This document shows, in pieces, positions 17,249-26,176 of a DNA stretch of 64,000 nucleotides (the first letter of the stretch is position 1; every line of letters starts with the position of its first letter). The notes beneath the pieces are model-generated. The model saw nothing but the letters and a program-made list of their open reading frames with translations, was not told where the DNA came from and did not search any database. The stretch comes from Chryseobacterium defluvii. Lineage in GTDB: Bacteria; Bacteroidota; Bacteroidia; Flavobacteriales; Weeksellaceae. The translations under genes and the position numbers were made by a program. Where the stretch lies: the NCBI RefSeq assembly GCF_003634775.1, contig NZ_RBXB01000002.1, forward strand, positions 124,001-188,000. The letters run 5' to 3'.

Positions 17249-17752
17249 ATGTCCAATCAATCATCACCTCATGATGGCAAACACTTTGTCATCCAGAAGG
17301 GTAAGGCCCAGTGCAATCAGGGTGACCAATTCCCTCAATATAAAGTAACTTCGCATCAGCAACATTATTGGAATGATTCTGATGGGAAACCGGACTATTT
17401 AGCCGTTACGGAAGACGATCTTCAGTTTAATCCCTCTGGTCCAAGCTTTGGAAAATGTAAGCTCAGGCCTTCTTCAAGCGGGTATCTGCCATGTGTATAT
17501 GCTCCTGCCGGAAAATGGCAAAAGACATATGATAAAGTAAAGGTAATGGATAAAAAATGCGTTACCGAAGCTTCTGAACTTCAATGTGCTGTGGGTGGAT
17601 TAATTACGATCAAGGACCATGGACAACGTGGTGAGATGAGTAAACAAAATGTGAAAAATGCAGATACAAAAACTGTACAGCACATCAATCCTCTCGTAAA
17701 AATGAATGACTTCAAAGAAACTGTTGAAGAAAGTGAAATAGATGCTTATTAA
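17249..17752 (+). CDS. PAAR-like (DUF4280-type) spike protein
   Basis: Protein of 167 residues built on the DUF4280/PAAR-like plan: an early turn with AQCNQGDQFPQYKVTSHQQHYW, then YLAVTEDDLQFNPSGPSFGKC, then LPCVYAPAGKWQ, and a closing KCVTEASELQCAVGGLITIKDHGQ. Cys and His residues placed in these turns suit metal binding at the tip of the spike. PAAR proteins cap the VgrG trimer and sharpen the needle, and may carry effectors. It is followed after 18 bp by the large peptidoglycan hydrolase gene, so it is probably the spike adaptor that loads that effector. Confidence 0.8.
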   Translation: MSNQSSPHDGKHFVIQKGKAQCNQGDQFPQYKVTSHQQHYWNDSDGKPDYLAVTEDDLQFNPSGPSFGKCKLRPSSSGYLPCVYAPAGKWQKTYDKVKVMDKKCVTEASELQCAVGGLITIKDHGQRGEMSKQNVKNADTKTVQHINPLVKMNDFKETVEESEIDAY

Positions 17753-17770
17753 TCTTTAAAACTTGTTGTC

Positions 17771-20506
17771 ATGTCAAAAAAAGGAGTTTTAAAAATATCA
17801 GGAAATTCAACACCGAAGGTCGGGCAAAGAACCACCTATACTGTTACTGAATGGTATCCCGGGACCCCGGAGGAAAATCGCGATCCGGCACAGGTAACAT
17901 GGGAATTGTTTAAAAAACGTTCCAACGGAAGTTTTACCACTACCAATATCAAAAAAAAGGGTGACGGGACTTTTACTTTTGGAGAAGTTGCCCATAAACA
18001 TACCTATCGATTGGAAGCTTATTTATATGAAGCGGAAGGTAAAAATTCAACAACTATAGAGATCAATCCTCAGCCCACCGAGATCCCTAAAATTAATAAA
18101 GTAGAGCTTTTTTATGCGGATGATTCCAAAGGGAATACATTCAGCTATATGGAAAAACTGGTAGCCAAAGCACAATGTGTAAGCCTTGCAGGAGAAAAAT
18201 TGCTTTTTACACTTTGGGAAGATGATAGCCGGGGCAGCGGACACAATGCTCAAAATCTTTTTGTGGATAAAAAAGAGGTAACAGTAGGTACTAACGGTAC
18301 CGCAAGTGCGGAATTTCTGCTTACAAAAGCATTAGTACAAAAAGCCGCTACAGGGGAGGTTGATCCTAAAGAGCTGGAATTTTACGTTACCGTAGAATAT
18401 TACAAGGACAAGAAACACAGTTCTGAAAATGTAGATGTGAAAAATCCGGAACACAGACCTTCTGCTCCAAAGGCTCCGACACCAGCCCCTACAAAAAGTA
18501 CTCCATCCAAATCAAAAGGTTCGCCAGCGGCACAGAAGCCACCTTCCAATAAAGAAACAGGGTATGTGGATCAGGCGATAGATAAACTACAGGAACTTTG
18601 GGATTATTTAGAATCAAAAGGAATCATAAACCCTTTTAGAAAGCCTGTTACCCCAAAGCCTGAAGGAAAAGCTAAAAGTAAGGTAAATGATCAGGAAAAT
18701 GCTGTTGATTGTGGTGGAAAATATTGTATCAAGAAAGGAGATAAAAGCGAACTGATCCGGGAGATCAATATACGTCTTGCAGGCTTTGGAGGAAATGTGC
18801 CTACCGATGAATTTACCGATAAAACGGAGAAGATGATCAAGCAGTTTCAGAAGGATTATATGAAAGTGCCTGAAACAGGAAAAATTTGTGGTAATGTTCT
18901 AAGGGCAATTGATGATTTTTCCACAAAATTTGATATCACTGCCGGATGGTGGGAACAGTTGAAGTGCTCTTGCAAGACAAAAGGAAAACAAGCTACGAGC
19001 AAATTGAGAGGGATAAAAGAAACCAATAATTGTAAAGGTTTTGGAGACAGCACAGGAAAAGGTACCTACAAATCCAATACTAAAGATGAAGCCTATCATA
19101 AATATGAATATCCTGGAATTCATAGATCCCTTTTGTTTGGGTTCAAAGCCTTGAGATTTTATTTTAGCCTTCAGAAAACATATTCTTTTGATTCGTTTAG
19201 TTCCGGTTATCGTTGCAGGTTCAAAAACTATACTACAACAAACCATCAGGGTAAAGCCATCGATATGCAGTTCAGTAAAGGAACCTGGGCCATAAGAAAA
19301 GCTGATAAAAAGAATTTAAAAGAGCTTAGGGAAATCAGAGATTCTATATTTATAAAATACCTGGGAGCACAGAATCAATGGCCGGCTAAAGATAAATTTT
19401 CTATTGAACCTATTGATTTGTTATATGATAAAAAAGGGAATGTAAGGTTTGATCACACCTTTAGCTGGATACACATGGATGTCCGTGAGTTTAATTCCCA
19501 ATATCTGGAGGATAAATATTTCTGTAAAAGTTTAACCGAACTTAACGGAAAAAGTATTGTTCAGCTGGCAAAAGAACTGGGGTATGGTAAAGTTTGTGAA
19601 TGCCTGAGCAGTTTCAAAGCACAAAAACCACCTGAAAATAAATCCGGAAACTGTTATTGCTCAAAAGATCTTACAGAAGAAGTGTTGGTGGCTGCAGGGG
19701 TTTCAAAGGCTAAAGCCAAAGAGTACCTTGAGGCATTGAATAAAACCATGACGGACTATAAGATTGATACCTGTCTGAGAAAGTCCCATTTTCTGGCCCA
19801 ACTGATCCACGAATCAGGAAATTTTAACTATACCGAAGAGCTCGGTGTGGCAGATACTGCCTATGGAGGATTTAAAGGAAGAGGGCTTATCCAATTAACA
19901 GGAAAAGAGAATTATACCAATTACGGAAAATATGAAGGGCAGGACTTTACTTCAACACTGGAAAACAAAATGAAGCTTGAAAAACTTCCATACAGCGTAA
20001 GATCAGCGGGATGGTATTGGACGAATCTTAAACAGCTGAATGAAAATGCCGATGCTAATGATTTGATTTATATTACCAGAATTGTTAATGGAGGGTTTAA
20101 TGGTTATAATGACCGGTTGAAATACTTTAAAAAAGCTTACGAGAACCTGTATTCATCATGTAAGGATAAAGATGAAAAGAAAACAGATGAATTCCTGTTC
20201 AAGGAAAGTAAGGCCTATCATGATAAAAGAGGCTCCTTTGCATGGGGATTATGGCATGATCCGGATCTTACCAAAAAAGGATGTACCAAAGATAAAGCGA
20301 AAGCAATTGAAGGCTATACGAGATTTCTGGAATTAGTGGATGATAATTTCTCTGCTGCAGACTGGTATGGGATCCAAAAGATGGCAGGTTTCAGTGATCT
20401 GGTATATTATACCCAGAAAAAAGTGAAAGGAAAAACTGTAAATGAAGCACACGTTAAAGTTCTGAAAGCTGCTGAAAAAAGATTAAAAGCATTACAGGGA
20501 AAATAA
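17771..20506 (+). CDS. T6SS effector: Ig-like, peptidoglycan-binding, M15-like and GH19 domains
   Basis: Protein of 911 residues without a signal peptide. Two Ig-like domains fill about 1-225; a Pro/Ser/Lys linker runs to 310; a peptidoglycan_binding_1-type domain lies at about 317-385. An M15-like peptidase region spans about 440-575, with the metal motif NHQGKAID (His492, Asp498) and WIHMD (His568). A GH19 chitinase/lysozyme-like domain occupies about 630-800, with HFLAQLIHESG (Glu681) and GRGLIQLTG. The protein should cut both peptide and glycan parts of target cell walls after delivery to the periplasm. It follows a PAAR-like gene and precedes two lipoproteins, one or both likely immunity proteins. 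Domains are read by motif, so exact limits and the M15 substrate are uncertain. Confidence 0.82.
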   Translation: MSKKGVLKISGNSTPKVGQRTTYTVTEWYPGTPEENRDPAQVTWELFKKRSNGSFTTTNIKKKGDGTFTFGEVAHKHTYRLEAYLYEAEGKNSTTIEINPQPTEIPKINKVELFYADDSKGNTFSYMEKLVAKAQCVSLAGEKLLFTLWEDDSRGSGHNAQNLFVDKKEVTVGTNGTASAEFLLTKALVQKAATGEVDPKELEFYVTVEYYKDKKHSSENVDVKNPEHRPSAPKAPTPAPTKSTPSKSKGSPAAQKPPSNKETGYVDQAIDKLQELWDYLESKGIINPFRKPVTPKPEGKAKSKVNDQENAVDCGGKYCIKKGDKSELIREINIRLAGFGGNVPTDEFTDKTEKMIKQFQKDYMKVPETGKICGNVLRAIDDFSTKFDITAGWWEQLKCSCKTKGKQATSKLRGIKETNNCKGFGDSTGKGTYKSNTKDEAYHKYEYPGIHRSLLFGFKALRFYFSLQKTYSFDSFSSGYRCRFKNYTTTNHQGKAIDMQFSKGTWAIRKADKKNLKELREIRDSIFIKYLGAQNQWPAKDKFSIEPIDLLYDKKGNVRFDHTFSWIHMDVREFNSQYLEDKYFCKSLTELNGKSIVQLAKELGYGKVCECLSSFKAQKPPENKSGNCYCSKDLTEEVLVAAGVSKAKAKEYLEALNKTMTDYKIDTCLRKSHFLAQLIHESGNFNYTEELGVADTAYGGFKGRGLIQLTGKENYTNYGKYEGQDFTSTLENKMKLEKLPYSVRSAGWYWTNLKQLNENADANDLIYITRIVNGGFNGYNDRLKYFKKAYENLYSSCKDKDEKKTDEFLFKESKAYHDKRGSFAWGLWHDPDLTKKGCTKDKAKAIEGYTRFLELVDDNFSAADWYGIQKMAGFSDLVYYTQKKVKGKTVNEAHVKVLKAAEKRLKALQGK

Positions 20507-20546
20507 AATGAAAGTCTTCCCCTTTTTAACGTTTATAAAATAAATA

Positions 20547-21143
20547 ATGAAAACTATATACACCATAACGGTTTCTGCATTACTTTTTACTTTCTTGATC
20601 TATTGTAAAAAGCAGCTTAAGGCGGAGAATATCCATGCACCGAAAATTGCAGTTGTCAACGAACCGTCCTCAATAGAAAATATCCGGATTGCAGATAACG
20701 GCCCTGTTGTGGCATTGCCTTTTGATTTTGAAGAATACACCTCTCTATGCATTCAACAAAGCGCTGAAGACTGTTCCAAAAGATATCCGTCAATAGCTGA
20801 GACTGAATCCACTGATCTTATGGGAAAGTTATCAGCACAAATGGAAGGAACTCCGGAAAGAATATTCAAATTGAATTCTTCTTTTAAGAATGACCTTAAA
20901 GTCTATATCATTTTTTTCGATGGAGATTCCAGCTCACAGGAATTGATTACTGTAATGGGTAATAAGGTTATTGCCAGCCAATCAGTAGGATATGCGATGC
21001 CTGAGAATCAAACGTATGAGTCGTTTAAGGTTAATGAAGACATGACAGTGGATATATATGAAATTAATTATGAGACTCTTAAAAAAAAGAATGCCGGAAA
21101 GTATAAAATACTTGCCGATGGAAAAATAATAAAAAGTAAATAA
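20547..21143 (+). CDS. Lipoprotein, candidate immunity protein for the GH19/M15 effector
   Basis: Protein of 198 residues with a short hydrophobic signal followed by TFLIYCKKQ, placing the lipid Cys at residue 20; the lipobox is loose (LIYC). The mature part has no recognised domain; it contains two Cys (LCIQQSAEDC) that could pair in the periplasm. It begins 40 bp after a peptidoglycan-degrading effector. Immunity proteins to wall-targeting T6SS effectors must work in the periplasm, so location and position both fit. No direct sequence proof of binding exists. Confidence 0.6.
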   Translation: MKTIYTITVSALLFTFLIYCKKQLKAENIHAPKIAVVNEPSSIENIRIADNGPVVALPFDFEEYTSLCIQQSAEDCSKRYPSIAETESTDLMGKLSAQMEGTPERIFKLNSSFKNDLKVYIIFFDGDSSSQELITVMGNKVIASQSVGYAMPENQTYESFKVNEDMTVDIYEINYETLKKKNAGKYKILADGKIIKSK

Positions 21144-21231
21144 TGACGCTTTGTATTGAAATAAAAGCTGAGTAGATTATCTTATTCAGCTTTTGTTTTT
21201 GAAATATTTAAATTGCTTTAAAATAAAATTT

Positions 21232-21753
21232 ATGATCAGGAAAAATATTTTAGGTTGCCTATTATTAACGGGTCTTTTTTTCTTTGCATGTAAAAAGGAA
21301 AACAATTCGTTGATAAAAAACGCAACAACATCTGCGGTAGCCCCCAACAAAATTTCAGCAAATACTTTAAAAGATTCTGTTGCCGGAAAGACAGAGCAGC
21401 CTGTTTCAACACCTAAGACTGAAAACTCCAGTCTCCGATCTTCCGTGAAAAATAATACCATTGAAGGCAGGTTTGTGGCCCGGAATTGTGAAAATGGCAG
21501 ATTTTCCATTGTTATTTCAAATTCCGGAGGCACCACTACCTTTAAAGTTTATGACGGAAAAAAAGTAATAAGTTCTGGAAAAGCTGAAATAAGTAAAGAA
21601 TCTGACTCCAATGAAATAAACATAACAATGGGCAATATAGGTGGAATATATGCAGATGATATATTGACAATACAAAACTATGGGAATTCAATGAATGAAT
21701 TCGAACACTTTACCCAATGTGAAGATAAATATCTGGAATTTGCCAAAGAATAA
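21232..21753 (+). CDS. Second lipoprotein in the GH19/M15 effector operon
   Basis: Protein of 173 residues starting MIRKNILGCLLLTGLFFFAC, a clear lipobox with Cys at residue 20. A TTG 13 codons upstream also lies in frame, but the ATG at 21232 gives a proper signal. A Lys/Ser/Thr-rich linker of about 70 residues is followed by a small beta-rich domain (IEGRFVARNCENGRFSIVI and VYDGKKVIS), with two further Cys. It may be a second immunity protein, one per catalytic domain, or an unrelated envelope protein. It lies 19 bp before the LysM gene. Confidence 0.6.
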   Translation: MIRKNILGCLLLTGLFFFACKKENNSLIKNATTSAVAPNKISANTLKDSVAGKTEQPVSTPKTENSSLRSSVKNNTIEGRFVARNCENGRFSIVISNSGGTTTFKVYDGKKVISSGKAEISKESDSNEINITMGNIGGIYADDILTIQNYGNSMNEFEHFTQCEDKYLEFAKE

Positions 21754-21771
21754 ATACAGGCTGAAAAAAAT

Positions 21772-22740
21772 ATGATCATTCATTTTATCCTTCCCGGTGA
21801 AACACTACAAAGTATTTCCGATGAAATACAACTGGAAAATGCGGAATACCTGAAAGAATACCATAACGAGCGTTGCGGAAGGGAAGAGCGTATCGACAAT
21901 GAACTATTACCCGGAAAAAAGCTACTGATTCCGGATATTGTTAAAATTAAAGAATATAACAGCCGGAATGACGCTCCTTTCAAAAGAAAGGAACTGAATC
22001 CCGAATTGAAGTTCAATCCCGAAAATCTACATCAGAAATATCAGGTTAGCATTACGGAAGGAAACGAAACAAACGGCATTGTGAAAAACAATGAAACTTC
22101 CTTTGACGTTACCGTGCAATGGATGCGCAGAGAAGATGAACAGCATGTTTTTCACCTCTCCAAAAATAACTTCCGTAGCGAAAATGGAGGTAAAATGGGA
22201 GACCTTGCTACCGAATGTATCCAGTCATTAAATCCTATAGAGGTTATTACCAACTCCCGGGGGAAAGTTTTAAAAATAGCTTTGACAAAGGAAGTAGAGG
22301 ATAATTTTAAGCATATTAAAGAAAGATTGACAGATCTTTTTTCGGATCAGTATGCCGCATTGTATATCGAAGAATTTGAGTATGCCATTCTGAATAAAAC
22401 ACTCTTCAACGAAAGAATGAAAGAAGATACTTTCATCAGAATGTACTTTTCTCCGTTGAGGAATACCTTTAAAAATGGCAAAACTTCCTATGAACATTTC
22501 ATCACGCATGAAAATATACCCGTAACGGTGAATCAGAAAGTAGAGGATATTAATTATTCGGAAGAGATTACTTTATTACAGAATCTCAAAAGTGAAGAAC
22601 CTCAAAACATAATTAATTATATAGGAACCTATACACTTTATACCCATACCGGGATTGTTAAAAAAGCAGATATCAATTACAATATTTCTCAATATGGTGT
22701 TAAATACTTGACAGCTGTGTCCATTGCTAGCATAACTTAA
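21772..22740 (+). CDS. LysM-domain protein of the T6SS locus, function unknown
   Basis: Protein of 322 residues with an N-terminal LysM-type domain at about 1-60 (HFILPGETLQSISDEI and LLPGKKLLIPD) and no signal peptide. The remaining 260 residues are mixed alpha/beta. LysM domains in T6SS and phage-tail proteins often fix spike or baseplate parts rather than bind cell walls. The C-terminal part looks similar in plan to the 266-residue protein at 35965 (an IEV/IEI strand, then a helix with K..KE.L, then a Tyr-rich end). Both sit in spike gene groups, so an adaptor or chaperone role is inferred. It ends the operon; the tssD-1 promoter region follows. Confidence 0.6.
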   Translation: MIIHFILPGETLQSISDEIQLENAEYLKEYHNERCGREERIDNELLPGKKLLIPDIVKIKEYNSRNDAPFKRKELNPELKFNPENLHQKYQVSITEGNETNGIVKNNETSFDVTVQWMRREDEQHVFHLSKNNFRSENGGKMGDLATECIQSLNPIEVITNSRGKVLKIALTKEVEDNFKHIKERLTDLFSDQYAALYIEEFEYAILNKTLFNERMKEDTFIRMYFSPLRNTFKNGKTSYEHFITHENIPVTVNQKVEDINYSEEITLLQNLKSEEPQNIINYIGTYTLYTHTGIVKKADINYNISQYGVKYLTAVSIASIT

Positions 22741-22783
22741 ATGTCGATAAATAGAGAGTTTTTAAGTATGCGTTAAATCTATA

Positions 22784-22877
22784 GTCGTAGAATTACGACA
22801 GCTGATCGTAGAAATACGACAAAAAATAAAAATTGCATTTGAAAATTTTCAGGAAATGAATAACGGATTTATCTTTG
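22784..22877 (+). promoter_or_regulatory. tssD-1 promoter: two palindromes and a -7 box
   Basis: Palindrome 1 is GTCGTA-GAAT-TACGAC at 22784-22799, perfect. Palindrome 2 is TCGTA-GAAA-TACGA at 22806-22819. Their centres are 21 bp apart, two helical turns. A Bacteroidota -7 box TATCTTTG lies at 22870-22877, starting 57.5 bp from the centre of palindrome 2; no good TTTG is seen at the usual -33 distance, which suits a promoter that depends on an activator. The same layout occurs before tssD-2. Confidence 0.7.
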
Positions 22878-22928
22878 TTACACAATCACTGAATCACAAA
22901 ATATTATTAACGATTAAAATTTACAAAT

Positions 22929-23333
22929 ATGGCAGGCAATTCAAGAGGAATCTTAAAATTCAACGGAGGTGAAGGTCAGAAATTATTAAAGCTGAACTAT
23001 AGCGTATCAAGATCTACAGACGTATCAGGAAGAGTCGCTTCAGACCCGTCAAACGCTCTTATTAAAATGACAGTAGAAGCTACTGAAAAATCAGACATCT
23101 TAGAAAGTTTACTCAACGGAAAATATAAGCCTACAACTGGTGAGATTACGTTCAATAAATCTCACGAAGAAGGAACGCTGATTACCCTGAACTGGGAGAA
23201 CGGATATGTGATCCAACATGAAGTAGATTTCGATGCGGTAGATGATAACAGTATGCTGATCAGTTTTGTGGTAAGTGCCGAAATTATAGGTTACGGAAAC
23301 TCTAAACATGAGGCTCAGTGGCCCTCTAGCTAA
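22929..23333 (+). CDS. tssD: T6SS-iii inner-tube protein TssD (Hcp), copy 1
   Basis: Tube protein of 134 residues that should stack as hexameric rings inside the sheath and be expelled with effectors. The sequence has the Bacteroidota TssD pattern: NSRGILKFNGGEGQKLLKLNYSV, then VEATEKSDILESLLNGKYKP, and a hydrophobic, aromatic end (HEAQWPSS). It differs from copy 2 at 33175 at only about eight positions by eye. It is alone in its transcript: a dedicated promoter upstream and a strong terminator 23 bp downstream, which suits the high expression needed for tube subunits. Confidence 0.92.
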   Translation: MAGNSRGILKFNGGEGQKLLKLNYSVSRSTDVSGRVASDPSNALIKMTVEATEKSDILESLLNGKYKPTTGEITFNKSHEEGTLITLNWENGYVIQHEVDFDAVDDNSMLISFVVSAEIIGYGNSKHEAQWPSS

Positions 23334-23354
23334 TTGATTTACCATTAACATTCA

Positions 23355-23388
23355 TAAAAAAGACTGTCCAAAAGACGGTCTTTTTTTA
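23355..23388 (+). terminator. Terminator of tssD-1
   Basis: AAAAAAGACTGTC pairs with GACGGTCTTTTTT around CAAAA (one G:T-type mismatch), followed by a T-run, 22 bp after the stop. It insulates the highly expressed tssD from clpV. Confidence 0.85.
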
Positions 23389-23607
23389 CCATTGAAAGAC
23401 TACGGAAGATAAAAATATGAAGTCGTTCATCATAAGTATATCACATTTTGAAGATATATCATTATATTATTAAAAAAAACCAATATCTTAGTATAGAATA
23501 AAAATTTCAATGATTATAGTTTGAAAGCTGGAAAGATTTAACGAAAATATAATTAAAGAAATACACCAAAGTCAGAGATATTAATAAATTTTGAGAAAAA
23601 TACTACA

Positions 23608-26103
23608 ATGGGAGTTCTGGTAACCAACGAAACAGTAAAACAGCTTTTTCATATTGCTCAGTCGATAGCGAGGGAAAATTATAATGCAACCTATGGCGGG
23701 CCGCATATTCTGCAGGCTTTGATGCATAAAGATATCGGGCTTAATGAATTCCTGAAAAACATAGATAAAGATCCAGGCTATTTCTACGAATGGGCAGATG
23801 TGCGCATTGAAGATGAGCCAAAAACCACCCATCTTCCCGAAGAAATACAAGAAGGGGAAGCCGTGGACAATATTTTGGAGGAAGCTGATGATATCAGGCT
23901 GAAACTCGGATTGGACGAAATTACTCCTATCTGTATTTTAACGGCCATTGTAAAGCCTCAGGTTGCCTTTAGCCTGCAGCAGCTTAAATCATTGCCACTC
24001 AGAGAACATGAGATATTCAACCTGTACAGAAAAGACATCCCATTTGCAGCATCAGAGAACGGTGAATTTCCTTCCCTGTTTTCCAACGGATCAGGCTTTT
24101 CAGATTCTTCCTTTCCTTCCCTTAAAAATTATTGCGTAGACAGAACGGCACAAGCCAGAAAAGGAGAATTGGAAAATATCATCGGAAGAGACAAAGAATT
24201 GAGAATGCTGGTGGAAATTCTTTGCCGAAGAAGTAAGCCGAATGTCATCATCATCGGTGAGCCGGGAGTAGGAAAAACAGCATTGGTAGAAGGCTTTGCT
24301 ATTGAAATTACAAAAGGCAATGTCCCTGAAATGCTTAAAAATGCCACCCTTCTGGAATTAGATACAGGTGCCTTGCTCGCAGGAACATCCTACAAAGGCG
24401 AAATTGAAGACCGCCTTAAAAAAGTAATCAATGAATGCAAAAAAATAGAAAAAGCCATACTGTTCATTGATGAAATCCATACCCTTTTAGACCCTAAAGG
24501 AAGTATAGGAAACGTGGCGAATCTTCTGAAACCTGAACTGGCAAGAGGAGAAATTACGGTGATAGGAGCTACCACTCAGGAAGAATACAGAAAGATCATT
24601 GAACCCGAGCAGGCCTTTAACCGCCGCTTTGAAGTCCTTACAGTGAATGAGCCGGATGAGAAAACTTGCGTCAAAATGATAGATGTACTTCTTGATGGCT
24701 ATAAAAAACATCACAATATTGAAGTCGAAAAAACAGCCCTTCCTGAATGTGTACGTCTGGCAAAACGTTATGCAAAAGGAAAGAAATTACCGGATGCAGC
24801 TATCGATCTTTTAGACAGGACAATGGCTGCAATCAAAATGCTGGATGAGCTTTCTGAAAAAGAACTGGAAAGCTGGAAAGAAAAATACGATGCTATTTTA
24901 CAGGAAGAATACCACGACAATAAAGATAAGGCTGATGAGCTGATCTGGACGTATAACCTCTTAAGAGATAAAATAAGTCCGATTTTGTGGGGGTCCTTAA
25001 GTGAGCAGCCGACAATTGATAACTCAATGCCGGTGGAGCAGATCCGGAAAATTATCGACGATACCTATTCGGAATTGTTGCAGCATGCATCCAAGAAAAG
25101 AGAAAAAGTAGACCGTTTGGAATTGGCCGCAGTAATGGCCGCAAAAACAAATATTCCTATCGGAAAAATCCAAGCACAGGAAAAAGAAAAGCTTCTGAAT
25201 ATGGAATCACTTCTGTTGAACAGAGTGGTAGGTCAGGATCATGCCCTGAAAATCCTTTCAGATGCCATTGTGGAAAACAGGAGCGGACTGAATAAACCGG
25301 GGCAGCCTATCGGTTCATTCTTCCTACTGGGACCTACCGGAACAGGAAAAACAGAACTGGCGAAATCTATGGCCGAATTACTTTTCAATGATGAAAAAGC
25401 CATGGTTCGTTTCGATATGTCTGAATTTAAAGAAGAACATTCCGCAGCCCTTTTATATGGGGCTCCTCCCGGATATGTAGGATATGAGGAGGGAGGAATG
25501 CTCGTCAATAAAATCAGGCAGCAACCTTATACAGTGGTCTTATTTGATGAAATAGAAAAAGCGCACCATTCGGTTTTTGACGTTTTTTTACAGATCATGG
25601 ACGAGGGAAAAGTACACGACAAACTGGGTAAGGAAGGAGACTTCAGCAATGCCTTGATCTTATTTACCTCAAATATCGGAAGTGAGGAGATCGTAAAACA
25701 GTTTGAGGAAGGAAAAATACCGGAATCATCTTCGTTGATGCAGATCATGTCCAACTCAGGAAGATTCAGACCGGAATTCCTGGCGAGAATTACAGAAATT
25801 ATTCCTTTTGCACCAATTACGGAATCCATCGCTGAAAGGATCTTTAATATTCAGCTGAAATCCCTGCATGCTTCATTAACGAGATTGGGGATTGCGCTGA
25901 AAATTAGTGATGAAGCGGTCAGAAATCTTGCATTGGGAGGATTCAGCAGCAAATATGGCGCAAGACAGATTTCAGGAGTAATCCGGGCACAGCTGGCTAG
26001 ACCGATTTCCAAAATGATCGTAAGAGAAGAAGTGAAATCCGGACAGACTATTCATGTAGACTGGAATAAAGATGAAGAGAAATTAAGTTGGAAAGTAGAG
26101 TGA
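23608..26103 (+). CDS. clpV: T6SS sheath-recycling ATPase ClpV (TssH)
   Basis: Class B AAA+ disaggregase of 831 residues that unfolds contracted sheath. Order: Clp N-domain (about 1-150), AAA1 with Walker A GEPGVGKT (near 215) and Walker B LFIDEIH, a short middle section, AAA2 with Walker A GPTGTGKT and VVLFDEIEKAH, and the ClpB C-terminal domain ending LSWKVE. The middle domain is shorter than that of ClpB, the usual ClpV feature. The position, just after tssD and before a transglycosylase and VgrG, supports ClpV rather than ClpB or ClpC. The substrate sheath genes are not in this window. Start is the ATG at 23608; the 220 bp upstream hold no gene. Confidence 0.93.
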   Translation: MGVLVTNETVKQLFHIAQSIARENYNATYGGPHILQALMHKDIGLNEFLKNIDKDPGYFYEWADVRIEDEPKTTHLPEEIQEGEAVDNILEEADDIRLKLGLDEITPICILTAIVKPQVAFSLQQLKSLPLREHEIFNLYRKDIPFAASENGEFPSLFSNGSGFSDSSFPSLKNYCVDRTAQARKGELENIIGRDKELRMLVEILCRRSKPNVIIIGEPGVGKTALVEGFAIEITKGNVPEMLKNATLLELDTGALLAGTSYKGEIEDRLKKVINECKKIEKAILFIDEIHTLLDPKGSIGNVANLLKPELARGEITVIGATTQEEYRKIIEPEQAFNRRFEVLTVNEPDEKTCVKMIDVLLDGYKKHHNIEVEKTALPECVRLAKRYAKGKKLPDAAIDLLDRTMAAIKMLDELSEKELESWKEKYDAILQEEYHDNKDKADELIWTYNLLRDKISPILWGSLSEQPTIDNSMPVEQIRKIIDDTYSELLQHASKKREKVDRLELAAVMAAKTNIPIGKIQAQEKEKLLNMESLLLNRVVGQDHALKILSDAIVENRSGLNKPGQPIGSFFLLGPTGTGKTELAKSMAELLFNDEKAMVRFDMSEFKEEHSAALLYGAPPGYVGYEEGGMLVNKIRQQPYTVVLFDEIEKAHHSVFDVFLQIMDEGKVHDKLGKEGDFSNALILFTSNIGSEEIVKQFEEGKIPESSSLMQIMSNSGRFRPEFLARITEIIPFAPITESIAERIFNIQLKSLHASLTRLGIALKISDEAVRNLALGGFSSKYGARQISGVIRAQLARPISKMIVREEVKSGQTIHVDWNKDEEKLSWKVE

Positions 26104-26176
26104 TTGAGTAAAAGTAAACAGCAAAAACGCTATTTGTCTTTAGCCTTTTTGTATTAGACACAACAAAATATTGACA

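Noticed and set aside
23608-26103. General chaperone ClpB
   Set aside because: The middle domain is short and the gene is inside the T6SS cluster, so ClpV is preferred.
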